Below are positions 35,338 through 44,028 of a DNA stretch of 64,000 bases, one piece after another; the first letter of the stretch is position 1; every line of letters begins with the position of its first letter. Where the stretch lies: assembly GCA_963844255.1 (NCBI GenBank), contig CAWJNP010000069.1:5173-69172 (forward strand), written 5' to 3'. The position numbers were made by a program, and so were the translations under genes. Source of the stretch: SZAS-79 sp963844255 (GTDB taxonomy: Bacteria; Pseudomonadota; Gammaproteobacteria; Burkholderiales; SG8-39). The notes below the pieces were generated by a model that was not told where the DNA came from, ran no database searches, and saw nothing but the letters and a program-made list of their open reading frames with translations.

Positions 35338-36365
35338 CGCCACACCCCCGCGCCGCTGTTCATCACGTCCTCATAGGCACTGGACGGATCGGGCCAGGGC
35401 GCCTTGCCCGCAATATCGAGCGCCGCCGCGATCTCGGCGTCCGCCGCCGCGTCGATTGCGACGAGCGTCCCTGCAGACACGCCACCCGCAACCAGCGCGG
35501 CGCGCGCCAGCAGCAGAGGATCCGCTTCGAGCGCCGCCTTCACTTCTTCTGCATCGCGATACGCACCGGGATCGATCGACACATGGCCCTTGAACCGATA
35601 GGTCACCGCGTGCAGGAACGCCGCGCCCCTGCCCTCGCGCACCCATGCCGAAAGCTCGGCCGACACACGGTCGACCGCCGCAACGTCATTGCCGTCCACC
35701 TTTTCGCAACGCAGCCCGAGACTGCGCGCGCGCGCCGAAGGGCCGTCGCCCGCAGTCATCGGTTCGGTCGGTGTGGTGGCCGAGATCCGGTTGTCCTCGC
35801 AGATGAACAGTACCTTCAATCCGTACACCCCGGCCCAGTTGAGTCCCTCGAGGAACGGGCCGCGGTTGACCGCACCGTCGCCGAAGAAGCAGGCGACGAT
35901 GCCGGGCTTGCCGCGCAGTTTCAGCGCGTGCGCCGCGCCGACCGCGATCGGGATCCCGGCCGCAACGACGCCGTTTGCGCCCAGCATGCCCACGGAAAAA
36001 TCCGCGATGTGCATCGACCCGCCCTTGCCGCGGTTGGTGCCCGGCGCACGACCGAACAGCTCGCACAGCATGCGCACGGGATCCGCGCCGCGCGCAAGCG
36101 TATGGCCGTGTCCGCGATGGGTGGAGGTCAGAAGATCCTCCGTGCGCAGGTTGGCGCATACGCCGGCCGCGACGGCCTCCTGCCCCGTGGACAAGTGCAG
36201 CGGCCCGCGCACCAGCGCCGGCGTGCTGCTCGCCGACTGCCCCCAGGCCTGCACGCCGCCCTGGCTTGCGATCTCGGCGGCATTTTCGAAGGAGCGGATG
36301 CGCGCCATGGTGGTATAGAGCGCAAGGTTTCTGTTTTTCTCTGCAGTATCTATCTCGTTCTCCAC
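35334..36365 (-). CDS. 2-oxo acid dehydrogenase E1 component, alpha subunit
   Basis: A 343-residue subunit. The thiamine diphosphate site is clear: FFGDGAVNRGPFLEGLNWAG followed by VLFICEDN. Other marks are STHRGHGHTLARGADPVRML and RGKGGSMHIADFSVGMLGAN, typical of acetoin/pyruvate dehydrogenases. The start is GTG 36365, with an in-frame ATG at residue 20 possible. Divergent from the aldo/keto reductase gene. Confidence 0.92.
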   Translation of the reverse strand: MENEIDTAEKNRNLALYTTMARIRSFENAAEIASQGGVQAWGQSASSTPALVRGPLHLSTGQEAVAAGVCANLRTEDLLTSTHRGHGHTLARGADPVRMLCELFGRAPGTNRGKGGSMHIADFSVGMLGANGVVAAGIPIAVGAAHALKLRGKPGIVACFFGDGAVNRGPFLEGLNWAGVYGLKVLFICEDNRISATTPTEPMTAGDGPSARARSLGLRCEKVDGNDVAAVDRVSAELSAWVREGRGAAFLHAVTYRFKGHVSIDPGAYRDAEEVKAALEADPLLLARAALVAGGVSAGTLVAIDAAADAEIAAALDIAGKAPWPDPSSAYEDVMNSGAGVWR

Positions 36366-36441
36366 TTCGTCCGGTTTGCGTGCAGCGGGTAAACTTTACA
36401 CACGTTTTCCCCCACCCGCCCCGCAAAGGATCCCCCGCACC

Positions 36442-37275
36442 GTGAGAATGGTCGCACTGCCCACCGGAGAACGCGTCCCTGCGCTCGGGCAGGGCACGTG
36501 GAACATGGGCGACGACCCGCGCGCACGCGCGGAAGAAATCGCCGCGCTCCGGCTTGGCATCGAGCACGGCCTCACGCTGATCGACACCGCCGAGATGTAC
36601 GGCGACGGACGCTCGGAAACCCTGGTGGGCGAGGCGATCGCGGGGCAGCGCGAAAACATCTTTCTGGTCAGCAAGGTACTTCCCGGAAACGCGAGCAGGC
36701 GCGGGACGGTCGCTGCCTGCGAGCGCAGCCTGAAACGCATGCGCACCGACCGCATTGATCTCTATCTCCTCCACTGGCGAGGCGCATTCCCGTTCGTCGA
36801 AACGCTGGAAGCCTTCACCGCGCTCCGGACAGCAGGAAAGATCCGCCATTTCGGCGTGAGCAATCTGGACCTCGCGGACCTCAAGGAGTTCCGTGCGACC
36901 GCGGGTGGCGGGGCCGTCGCGACCAACCAGTTGCTCTACAACCCCTCGCGCCGCGGGATCGAGTGGGACCTGCTGCCTTGGATGCGCGAGAAACGCATTC
37001 CGCTCGTGGCTTATTCGCCGCTCGAGCAGGGACGGCTGCTCCGCCACAAGGGACTTGTCTCATTTTCTTCCCGCCACGCCATGACCCCGGCACAGGCGGT
37101 GCTCGCATGGGCCCTTGCTCAGGAGGACCTGATCGCAATACCAAAATCTGCCAACCGCGCCCGCGTCCTGGAAAATGCGGGCGCCGTCGACTGCACCCTG
37201 AGCGACGCGCAACGGGCCGAGCTCGCCGCGCTTTTTCCGCCGCCGCACGGCCCCAGCCCGCTGGAAATGCTCTGA
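36442..37275 (+). CDS. Aldo/keto reductase
   Basis: A 277-residue NADPH-dependent carbonyl reductase. Catalytic residues: Asp in LIDTAEMYGDGRSETLVGEA, Tyr in the same motif, Lys in FLVSKVLPGNASRR and His in LYLLHWRG. The cofactor region is IAIPKSANRARVLENAGAV. The opening LPTGERVPALGQGTWNMGDD begins the family. I chose GTG 36442 with AAAGGA before it; an upstream GTG at 36376 would add 22 residues of unlikely sequence. Confidence 0.92.
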   Translation: MRMVALPTGERVPALGQGTWNMGDDPRARAEEIAALRLGIEHGLTLIDTAEMYGDGRSETLVGEAIAGQRENIFLVSKVLPGNASRRGTVAACERSLKRMRTDRIDLYLLHWRGAFPFVETLEAFTALRTAGKIRHFGVSNLDLADLKEFRATAGGGAVATNQLLYNPSRRGIEWDLLPWMREKRIPLVAYSPLEQGRLLRHKGLVSFSSRHAMTPAQAVLAWALAQEDLIAIPKSANRARVLENAGAVDCTLSDAQRAELAALFPPPHGPSPLEML

Positions 37276-37517
37276 TCCGCGCATCTTTTCCCCGACGGGC
37301 CGAAGAAGGGCTACAGTAGATGCCGATCCGAACACCCGGGGAGGGCATATGGACGGACTCAAGCCGGCAACGGCCAGGCAGACGCACTGGTGCGGCATCC
37401 TGAACAAGGAAAGCGCGACTTCAGCACCCGCCTCCAGGACACGAACCGTTCGCGGCCCGTATTCGGCATTCTCCGGCGGGACGCAAAGAACCGACGAAAC
37501 GGCGCAGGGGAAAGGCG

Positions 37518-37814
37518 ATGGCGAAAGCCAAAAAAGTGGTAAAGGCTGAGGCTGCTCGCAGCGCCGTCGGCAAGAAGAGTCCGCGCAAGCAGAGTCCGCG
37601 CAAAGAGGCGGCCCCCAGGGAATCCTCCAGCGCGTATTTCGCGCGCATTCGCCCCAAGTTCCTCGACTGGAACCCGCCGACCGAGGACGAGCTGCGCCGC
37701 GAAGCCGAAAAACGCCAGGAAGACCGGGACGTCGAGCTGAAAAAAGTGACGGCGCTGGAGAAGGCCAAACTCGCGGAAAAGAAATCCGGCAAGAAGAAGG
37801 CTTCAGGCCGCTGA
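37518..37814 (+). CDS. Small lysine-rich hypothetical protein
   Basis: A 98-residue, very basic protein. The N-terminal half is Lys/Ala/Arg/Ser-rich with a repeated K/R-S-P-R-K motif (KKSPRKQSPRKE), and the C-terminus ends KKSGKKKASGR, like DNA-binding tails. The middle has a Pro/Trp box (FLDWNPPTEDELRREAEKRQ). No known family. Ribosome site GGGGAAAGG is good. One base overlap with the next gene. Confidence 0.7.
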   Translation: MAKAKKVVKAEAARSAVGKKSPRKQSPRKEAAPRESSSAYFARIRPKFLDWNPPTEDELRREAEKRQEDRDVELKKVTALEKAKLAEKKSGKKKASGR

Positions 37815-38815
37815 TGCGAGGGTTCGGTTGGCGCGCTCTGCCGGCGATGCTGACCGCGCTGTCCCTGTCCGGGCTCGCGCTCTGCGCGCAGGCCTTCGAT
37901 TTGCAGGGTCACCGCGGCACGCGCGGGCTCGCTCCGGAAAATACCCTGCCCGCATTCGCCGCGGCGTTGTCGATCGGCGTGACGACGCTCGAACTCGACA
38001 CCGGGATTACCCGTGACGGCGTGGTCGTGATCTCGCACGAACCCTGGCCGCATCCGGATACTGCGCGCGGCCCGGACGGCGTCTGGCTCACGCAGCATGG
38101 CCCGGCGATCCACACGCTCACCTACGCCGAACTGCTGCAGTTCGATGTCGGACGGCTCAACCCGGCCTCCCCCTACGGACGCCGCTACCCGGAGCAGAAG
38201 CCGGTCGATGGCACGCGCATCCCCCGCCTCGCGGACCTGTTTGCCCTGGTGCGCAAAGCGGGCAACGAGACGGTGCGTTTCAACATCGAGACCAAGATCG
38301 ACCCGCGAACCCCGCAAGACACCCTGCCGCCTGAAGCGTTTGCGCGCGCCGTGCTGGGCGCGATACGCGAAGCCGGCATGCAGAGTCGCGTCACGATCCA
38401 GTCATTTGACTGGCGCACCCTGCAGATCGTGCAGCGGGAGGCCCCGGGGATCCCGACGGCGTACCTGAGCGCACAGCAGCCCTGGCTGGACAACATCGGT
38501 GCGGGCAACCCGGCAGGTTCGATCTGGAGCGCTGGTGTGCAGCATGCGCAACATGGCTCGGTCGCGAAGATGGTCAAGGCGGCCGGGGGCGCGGTGTGGT
38601 CGCCGTACTTCAACGATGTGGATGCCACAAAGATTGCCGAGGCGCACGCGCTCGGACTCATGGTGGTGGTCTGGACGGTGAACAGTGCAAAGGACATTGC
38701 GCGCATGTTTGATCTTGGCGTGGACGGCATCATCAGCGACCGGCCCGACCGCGTGCGCGAAGAAATGCAGAAACGCGCAATGAACCTCCCGGCGGCTACG
38801 CCTGTCGTACCCTGA
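37814..38815 (+). CDS. Glycerophosphodiester phosphodiesterase
   Basis: A 333-residue enzyme, likely exported (signal LSLSGLALCAQA). It cleaves glycerophosphodiesters into glycerol-3-phosphate and an alcohol. Motifs: FDLQGHRGTRGLAPENTLPA (catalytic His and Glu), LELDTGITRDGVVVISHEP (metal residues), RFNIETKIDPR and GVDGIISDRPDRVREEM. ATG overlaps the previous stop by one base. Confidence 0.93.
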   Translation: MRGFGWRALPAMLTALSLSGLALCAQAFDLQGHRGTRGLAPENTLPAFAAALSIGVTTLELDTGITRDGVVVISHEPWPHPDTARGPDGVWLTQHGPAIHTLTYAELLQFDVGRLNPASPYGRRYPEQKPVDGTRIPRLADLFALVRKAGNETVRFNIETKIDPRTPQDTLPPEAFARAVLGAIREAGMQSRVTIQSFDWRTLQIVQREAPGIPTAYLSAQQPWLDNIGAGNPAGSIWSAGVQHAQHGSVAKMVKAAGGAVWSPYFNDVDATKIAEAHALGLMVVVWTVNSAKDIARMFDLGVDGIISDRPDRVREEMQKRAMNLPAATPVVP

Positions 38816-38860
38816 ACACACAGCCGCCCGGATCCGCTCCCGGGCTAAGATAGCGGATTC

Positions 38861-39460
38861 ATGCCTCCCGTCACACGCGCGCTGATCATTGCAAACGTCG
38901 TGGCATTCCTGCTGCAGATGAACGGAATGCCGCTGCTTGGCGCGTTCGCGCTCTGGCCGCCTGCCGTCGGACCCGACATGGTGTCCGGCTTCGCACCCTG
39001 GCAGCTGGTCACCTACGGATTCCTGCATGGCGGGATCGGGCACATCTTCTTCAACATGTTCGGCCTGTACATGTTCGGCAGCGCGGTCGAACTGCTGTTC
39101 GGAGCGCGTTTTTTTCTGTACTACTACTTCGCCAGCGTGATCGCAGCCGCACTTACGCACATTGCGGTCACCACCTTCTTTGGCGGTTCCGGCGCGCCGC
39201 TGGTCGGCGCCTCGGGCGGTGTCTTCGGCCTGTTGCTCGCCTATGGCTGGTACTTCCCCGAGCGTACTGTGGTGCTCCTCATTCCCCCGATTCCCTTGCG
39301 CGCGCGCACCTTTGTCGCGGTGTACGCCGTCCTTGAACTGTACTTCGGTGTGACCGGCACCGCCTCCGGTATCGCCCATTTCGCGCACCTGGGCGGCATG
39401 CTCGGTGGCTGGCTGATGATTCTCTACCGTCGCAAGGCGCGTCCGCGCCGGCCTCGCTGA
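38861..39460 (+). CDS. Rhomboid family intramembrane serine protease
   Basis: A 199-residue membrane protein with six hydrophobic segments. Catalytic Ser lies in VGASGGVFGLLL near 117 and catalytic His in GIAHFAHLGGMLGGWLM near 172; HGGIGHIFFNMFGLYMFG is the typical second-helix motif with the conserved His and Asn. It cuts substrates inside the membrane. Its ATG lacks a strong ribosome site. Confidence 0.92.
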   Translation: MPPVTRALIIANVVAFLLQMNGMPLLGAFALWPPAVGPDMVSGFAPWQLVTYGFLHGGIGHIFFNMFGLYMFGSAVELLFGARFFLYYYFASVIAAALTHIAVTTFFGGSGAPLVGASGGVFGLLLAYGWYFPERTVVLLIPPIPLRARTFVAVYAVLELYFGVTGTASGIAHFAHLGGMLGGWLMILYRRKARPRRPR

Positions 39461-39490
39461 CGCGGCCAGGCACAAACCCGCCACACCATC

Positions 39491-40729
39491 ATGGCCGTAC
39501 ACGCCGACATCGAATCGCCCTATGCCTGGCGGCGCCTGTGCGCCTCCTTCCTGCTGATGACGCTGGGCGGCTCGGGCATGTACGTGGTCACCGTGGCGCT
39601 TCCGGTGCTGCAGAAGGAATTCGGTACCACGCGCGCCGATGCCTCGATCCCCTGGCTGTTGACGACGCTCGGTTTCGGATTCGGCGGCATCCTGGTCGGC
39701 CGCATCAGCGACCGCTTCGGCATCCTGCTGCCCTCGATCAGCGGCGCCCTGTTCCTCGGCCTGGGATTCATTTTGGCTGCACAAACGCAGAGCCTGTGGC
39801 AATTCGCCGCAATCCAGGGTCTGGTGATCGCGATGCTCGGCAGCGCCGCAAGTTTCGGCCCGCTGGTTGCCGACGTCTCGCACTGGTTCTCCAAACGCCG
39901 CGGGATCGCGATGGCGATCTGCGTGAGCGGAAATTTCGCCGCCGGCGCGCTCTGGCCACCGGTGGTACAACACTTCTTCGACAGCATCGGCTGGCGCGCG
40001 ACCTTCACCGGGCTGGGCGTCGTCTGCATGGCTCTGATGCTGCCTCTGGCGATGATGCTTCGCCGGCGCTCGCCGGTTGGTGAGTCGCTGCCCGCAACCG
40101 CCAGGGGCGACCAGACGCTGCGGCCCCTGGGCTTCTCGCCGGCCACCCTGCAGGCCATCCTGTGCGTGGCCGGGCTGTGCTGCTGCATCGCCATGGCCAT
40201 GCCCCAGGTGCACATCGTCGCGTACTGCGGCGACCTGGGCTACGGCGCCGCGCGGGGGGCGCAGATGCTCTCGCTCATGCTGGCCGCCGGACTTGCAAGC
40301 CGGATCCTCTCGGGCTGGCTGTCCGACACGATCGGCGGATTGCGCACCCTGCTGCTCGGCTCGGTCCTGCAGTGCTTCGCGCTCGTGCTGTTCGTGCCCT
40401 TCGACGGACTGGGCTCGCTGTACGCGCTGTCCATCCTGTTCGGTCTTTTCCAGGGCGGGATCGTCCCCGCCTACACGCTGATCGTGCGCGAGTACTTCAG
40501 CCCCATGGACGCCGGCCGTCGTACCGGCGTGGTTCTGCTTGCAGCCCTTTTCGGCATGGGCGTCGGCGGCTGGCTGGGGGGCTGGATCTTCGATTTCACG
40601 GGGTCGTACCGCAACGCATTTGCCTTCGGGGTCGCCGCCAATATCGTCAACATCGCCATCGTAGGCTGGCTGATCCTGCGCGACAGGGGAACCGGTAGAA
40701 TTGCCCTGCCTCAGACGGTCAGCGCCTGA
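39491..40729 (+). CDS. Major facilitator superfamily transporter (OxlT/monocarboxylate-like)
   Basis: A 412-residue protein with 12 membrane segments. The MFS motif A variant GILVGRISDRFGILLPSISG lies between helices 2 and 3; a second copy is ILSGWLSDTIGGLRTLLLGS in the second half. The layout fits the oxalate/formate or monocarboxylate branch. It is 33 bp before the ferredoxin gene, so it may import the P450 substrate or export a product (inference). Confidence 0.88.
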   Translation: MAVHADIESPYAWRRLCASFLLMTLGGSGMYVVTVALPVLQKEFGTTRADASIPWLLTTLGFGFGGILVGRISDRFGILLPSISGALFLGLGFILAAQTQSLWQFAAIQGLVIAMLGSAASFGPLVADVSHWFSKRRGIAMAICVSGNFAAGALWPPVVQHFFDSIGWRATFTGLGVVCMALMLPLAMMLRRRSPVGESLPATARGDQTLRPLGFSPATLQAILCVAGLCCCIAMAMPQVHIVAYCGDLGYGAARGAQMLSLMLAAGLASRILSGWLSDTIGGLRTLLLGSVLQCFALVLFVPFDGLGSLYALSILFGLFQGGIVPAYTLIVREYFSPMDAGRRTGVVLLAALFGMGVGGWLGGWIFDFTGSYRNAFAFGVAANIVNIAIVGWLILRDRGTGRIALPQTVSA

Positions 40730-40762
40730 GCAATTGTCCAATCCCCGCCTAAGGATTTGCAG

Positions 40763-41083
40763 ATGCCCAAAGTCACCTTCATCGAACACAACGGCACGCG
40801 ACACGAGGTAAACGCCGCCCCCGGGCTTTCACTGATGCGCGCGGCGGTCGACAACAAGGTACCGGGCATCGACGCCGATTGCGGCGGCCAGTGCGCCTGC
40901 GCGACCTGCCACGTGTATATCGATCCGGCCTGGGAGTCCAAGGTCGGCACCCGCAGCGAAATGGAAGAAGACATGCTTAATTTTGCTGCCACGACCCAAC
41001 CCAACTCGCGCCTGTCCTGCCAGATCGCAATCACCGAGGCGCTGGACGGTCTCGTCGTAACGATGCCTGAAGGACAGCACTGA
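40763..41083 (+). CDS. [2Fe-2S] ferredoxin, P450-type
   Basis: A 106-residue electron carrier of the adrenodoxin/putidaredoxin type. Cluster ligands are Cys in DADCGGQCACATCHVYI and Cys in RLSCQIAIT, in the CX5CX2C...C pattern. It passes electrons to the P450 encoded 32 bp downstream. A ferredoxin reductase is not nearby. ATG 40763 follows TAAGGATT; a TTG six bases upstream is less likely. Confidence 0.95.
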   Translation: MPKVTFIEHNGTRHEVNAAPGLSLMRAAVDNKVPGIDADCGGQCACATCHVYIDPAWESKVGTRSEMEEDMLNFAATTQPNSRLSCQIAITEALDGLVVTMPEGQH

Positions 41084-41115
41084 AATAACGCGGAACACGC
41101 ACAAGGAGACGCGCA

Positions 41116-42384
41116 ATGAACCAGGCAGCCATCACCCGCAATGCGCTGGCAGAAAAGGCCCGCGAAGAAGCGTTCAGCATGCCGCTGGACCAGATAGACG
41201 TCAGCAAGCCACGCCTGTTTCAGGAAGACACGGTCAACCATTACTTCGAACGGTTGCGCCGCGACGATCCGGTGCACTTCCATACCAACGATTTCTACGG
41301 CAGTTTCTGGTCGGTGACCAAGTACAAGGACATCATGTCCGTGGACACCAACCACAAGGTGTACTCCTCGGACTGGTCGCAGGGCGGCATCTCGATCTTT
41401 TCGGCACCCATGGAAAACCGGCTGCAGATGTTCATCTCCATGGACCAGCCCAAGCACGACGAACAGCGTAAAAGCGTCAGCCCCATTGTGGCGCCGGGCA
41501 ACCTCGCCTCGATGGAAGCGCTGATCCGCTCGAGGACGCAGAAGGTGCTCGACGAACTGCCGCGCAACGAAACCTTCGACTGGGTCGAACGCGTGTCGAT
41601 CGAGCTCACCACGATGATGCTGGCCACGCTGTTCGATTTTCCGTTCGAGGACAGGAAGCTCCTGACCTGGTGGTCCAACGTGGCCACCTCCACCCCGGAA
41701 GTCGACCACATCGTCGAGTCGCAGGAAGCGCGCCTCGCCGAACTCGGCAAGATGGCCGCCTACTTCACCAGACTGTGGAACGAGCGGGTCAACGCGCCGC
41801 CCAAGAACGACCTCATCTCGATGCTCGCGCACGCGCCGGCCACGCGCAACATGTCGCCGCGCGAATTCATGGGCAACCTCGTCCTGCTGATCGTCGGCGG
41901 CAACGACACCACACGCAACTCGATGAGCGGCGGCGTGCTCGCGCTGCATGACAATCCCGCAGAGTTCGCGAAGCTGCGCGCCAATCCTGCGCTCGTCGAC
42001 AGCATGGTGCCGGAGATCATCCGCTGGCAGACGCCGCTGCCGCACATGCGCCGCACCGCGCTTGTCGACACGGAGCTCGGCGGGAAACAGATCAAGAAGG
42101 GTGACAAGGTGATCATGTGGTACTACTCGGGCAACCGGGACGCCGAGTCGATTGACAATCCAGACCAGTTCATCATCGACCGGGAGCGGCCACGCCAGCA
42201 CCTCTCGTTCGGGTTCGGCATCCATCGCTGCGTGGGCAACCGGCTGGCGGAAATGCAACTGAAGATCCTCTGGGAGGAGATCCTCAAGCGCTTTCCCGCG
42301 ATCGAAGTGGTGGGTGAGCCGCAGCGCGTGCTCTCCAATTTCGTACGCGGGTTCACGCACCTGCCGGTGCGCATTCCGGGCTGA
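41116..42384 (+). CDS. Cytochrome P450, CYP153-like
   Basis: A 422-residue soluble P450. Heme-binding FGFGIHRCVGNRLAEMQLK, I-helix GGNDTTRNSMSGGVLALHDN, and K-helix ExxR in VPEIIRWQTPLPHMRRTA. The C-terminal part HMRRTALVDTELGGKQIKKG, then MWYYSGNRDAESIDNPDQFI and SNFVRGFTHLPVRIPG, resembles CYP153 alkane omega-hydroxylases, which usually have a ferredoxin next to them as here. The true substrate could also be a terpene or other hydrocarbon. Ribosome site AAGGAGA. Confidence 0.88.
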   Translation: MNQAAITRNALAEKAREEAFSMPLDQIDVSKPRLFQEDTVNHYFERLRRDDPVHFHTNDFYGSFWSVTKYKDIMSVDTNHKVYSSDWSQGGISIFSAPMENRLQMFISMDQPKHDEQRKSVSPIVAPGNLASMEALIRSRTQKVLDELPRNETFDWVERVSIELTTMMLATLFDFPFEDRKLLTWWSNVATSTPEVDHIVESQEARLAELGKMAAYFTRLWNERVNAPPKNDLISMLAHAPATRNMSPREFMGNLVLLIVGGNDTTRNSMSGGVLALHDNPAEFAKLRANPALVDSMVPEIIRWQTPLPHMRRTALVDTELGGKQIKKGDKVIMWYYSGNRDAESIDNPDQFIIDRERPRQHLSFGFGIHRCVGNRLAEMQLKILWEEILKRFPAIEVVGEPQRVLSNFVRGFTHLPVRIPG

Positions 42385-42437
42385 GCAGGGCGGGAGGAAT
42401 CAACCGTAGTGTTGATATAAAAATGGAGACAATCAAA

Positions 42438-43469
42438 ATGAAAAGAACAGGGATATTTCTCGCCTTCACGGCGACGTTCGGCCTGATGGCCCTCCCCGGG
42501 GCAATCAACGCGCAGGACAAGAAACCGATCGAGCTGCGCTACAGCTCCGGCGCGCCGCCCAAGGGCAATCCCTGGGTGATGCAGATCGAGCGCTTCGCCA
42601 AGGACGTCGGCGAGGAGAGCCAGGGCAGATTGAAGATCCAGCCGTTCTTCGCGTCGCAACTGGGCAGCGAGCAGGACACCGTGCAGCAGGTCGCGCGCGG
42701 GCGCATCGACATGGGCGGCTACTCGGCGGGCGCCTCGGCACTGGTCGTTCCGGAGGTTTCACTGCTCCTGATGCCGTTCTACTTCAAGGACACGGAGGAA
42801 CTCGACTGCGTGCTCGACAAGGCGATGGTTGCTCCGGTGACCGAGCTGTTCGCCAGGAAGGGCGTGCACTTTCTAGGCTGGACGGAAGTCGGCAGCATCG
42901 ACTTCTACGGAAAGAAACCGTTCATGGCGCCGGCCGACCTGAACGGGGTCAAGGCGGCAAGCTATGCCAACAAGACGCAATCGCTGTTCTTCACCTCAAT
43001 GGGCGCCAATCCCAACCCGCTCGGCCTGCCCGAATGGATTCCAGCCTTCCAGTCGGGACTGGCCGAAGTGGTCATGACGCCGATCACCTACGCACTGCCC
43101 TCCGGACTGACCAAGGTTGCGCCGGTGGCCTCGAGGGTCGGATTGTATGACGCACCCGCGCTCACCCTGATGAACAAGGCAACCTACGACAAGCTGTCGA
43201 AAGACGATCAGGCCGCCCTGAACCGTGCGTCCGAACGCAACCCTTCGGCCAAAATGCGCGCCGAAGTGCGTGGCTTCGAGAAAGTCCTGTTCGGCATGCA
43301 CGAAAAGGCGGGTGGAAAGGTTGTGACCGCGACACCCGAGCAACGCGCAGCCTGGCGCAAGGCAATGGAGCCCGTCTACCCGCAGATCGTGAAACAGACC
43401 AGCGCCGGCAGCGAGGCTTTCTACGGAACAATGGAGACCGGTCGCAAGGCCTGCGCTAAGAACGGCTGA
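42438..43469 (+). CDS. dctP: TRAP transporter substrate-binding protein (DctP family)
   Basis: A 343-residue periplasmic protein with signal MKRTGIFLAFTATFGLMALP ending NAQ. Marks: IQPFFASQLGSEQDTVQQVA, DMGGYSAGASALVVPEVSLL and ADLNGVKAASYANKTQS; the usual Arg of the carboxylate site is replaced here by Ala-Ser, so the ligand may be different from that of the first TRAP system. ATG 42438 has GGAG eight bases upstream; ATG 42423 is less likely. Confidence 0.9.
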   Translation: MKRTGIFLAFTATFGLMALPGAINAQDKKPIELRYSSGAPPKGNPWVMQIERFAKDVGEESQGRLKIQPFFASQLGSEQDTVQQVARGRIDMGGYSAGASALVVPEVSLLLMPFYFKDTEELDCVLDKAMVAPVTELFARKGVHFLGWTEVGSIDFYGKKPFMAPADLNGVKAASYANKTQSLFFTSMGANPNPLGLPEWIPAFQSGLAEVVMTPITYALPSGLTKVAPVASRVGLYDAPALTLMNKATYDKLSKDDQAALNRASERNPSAKMRAEVRGFEKVLFGMHEKAGGKVVTATPEQRAAWRKAMEPVYPQIVKQTSAGSEAFYGTMETGRKACAKNG

Positions 43470-43470
43470 C

Positions 43471-44028
43471 GTGAATACGGGTGACGGCGGCGTTCCGCCC
43501 GCTGCTCGCCGGCTGATCGGCGGCTGGCATCGAATCGAGTGCCTGATCGCGGTCAGCGCCTTCGGCTTCATTGCCCTGGTGCTGATCCTCGACGTGGCCG
43601 GGCGGGAACTGCTGGCTCCCGTGTACCGGATGTTCGGCATCAAGGGCGCGGCCGGCGTGTTCGCCGCGCAGAAGATGTCGGTGTATGCGCTGGTCATCGG
43701 CAGCTTCTGCGGGATCGGCATCGCGACGGCCACCGGCAGCCATCTGCTGCCGCGCGTCGGGTTCGGCTGGATCCCGAAGCACTGGGGTCCGAGCATGGAT
43801 CGCGCCGCCGACGTGGTCACCGCTCTGTTCATGCTCGGTGTGGCCTACTACGGCTTCGTCTACGTGCAATCTTCCGCTGCCGCGGGCCTGCGCGCCCAGG
43901 GCTTCGACATTCCCATATGGCCGATCCAGCTGGCGATACCACTGGGCTTCGTCTCGGCAGCACTGCGCTATTTCCTTTTCGCCCTGTGGCCGGGGTTGCG
44001 CCCGCTGCCACCCGAGTTCCAGGAATGA
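43471..44028 (+). CDS. dctQ: TRAP transporter small permease (DctQ family)
   Basis: A 185-residue membrane protein with four segments (ECLIAVSAFGFIALVLILDV, then KMSVYALVIGSFCGIGIATA, ADVVTALFMLGVAYYGFVYV and PLGFVSAALRYFLFALW). The start is GTG 43471 one base after the dctP stop. Its end overlaps dctM (ATGA). Confidence 0.88.
   Translation: MNTGDGGVPPAARRLIGGWHRIECLIAVSAFGFIALVLILDVAGRELLAPVYRMFGIKGAAGVFAAQKMSVYALVIGSFCGIGIATATGSHLLPRVGFGWIPKHWGPSMDRAADVVTALFMLGVAYYGFVYVQSSAAAGLRAQGFDIPIWPIQLAIPLGFVSAALRYFLFALWPGLRPLPPEFQE

Noticed and set aside
38402..40804. An 800-codon open frame on the minus strand
   Set aside because: It is antisense to GDPD, rhomboid and MFS genes with strong motifs; its text is Arg/His/Asp/Gln-rich in the way of antisense frames.
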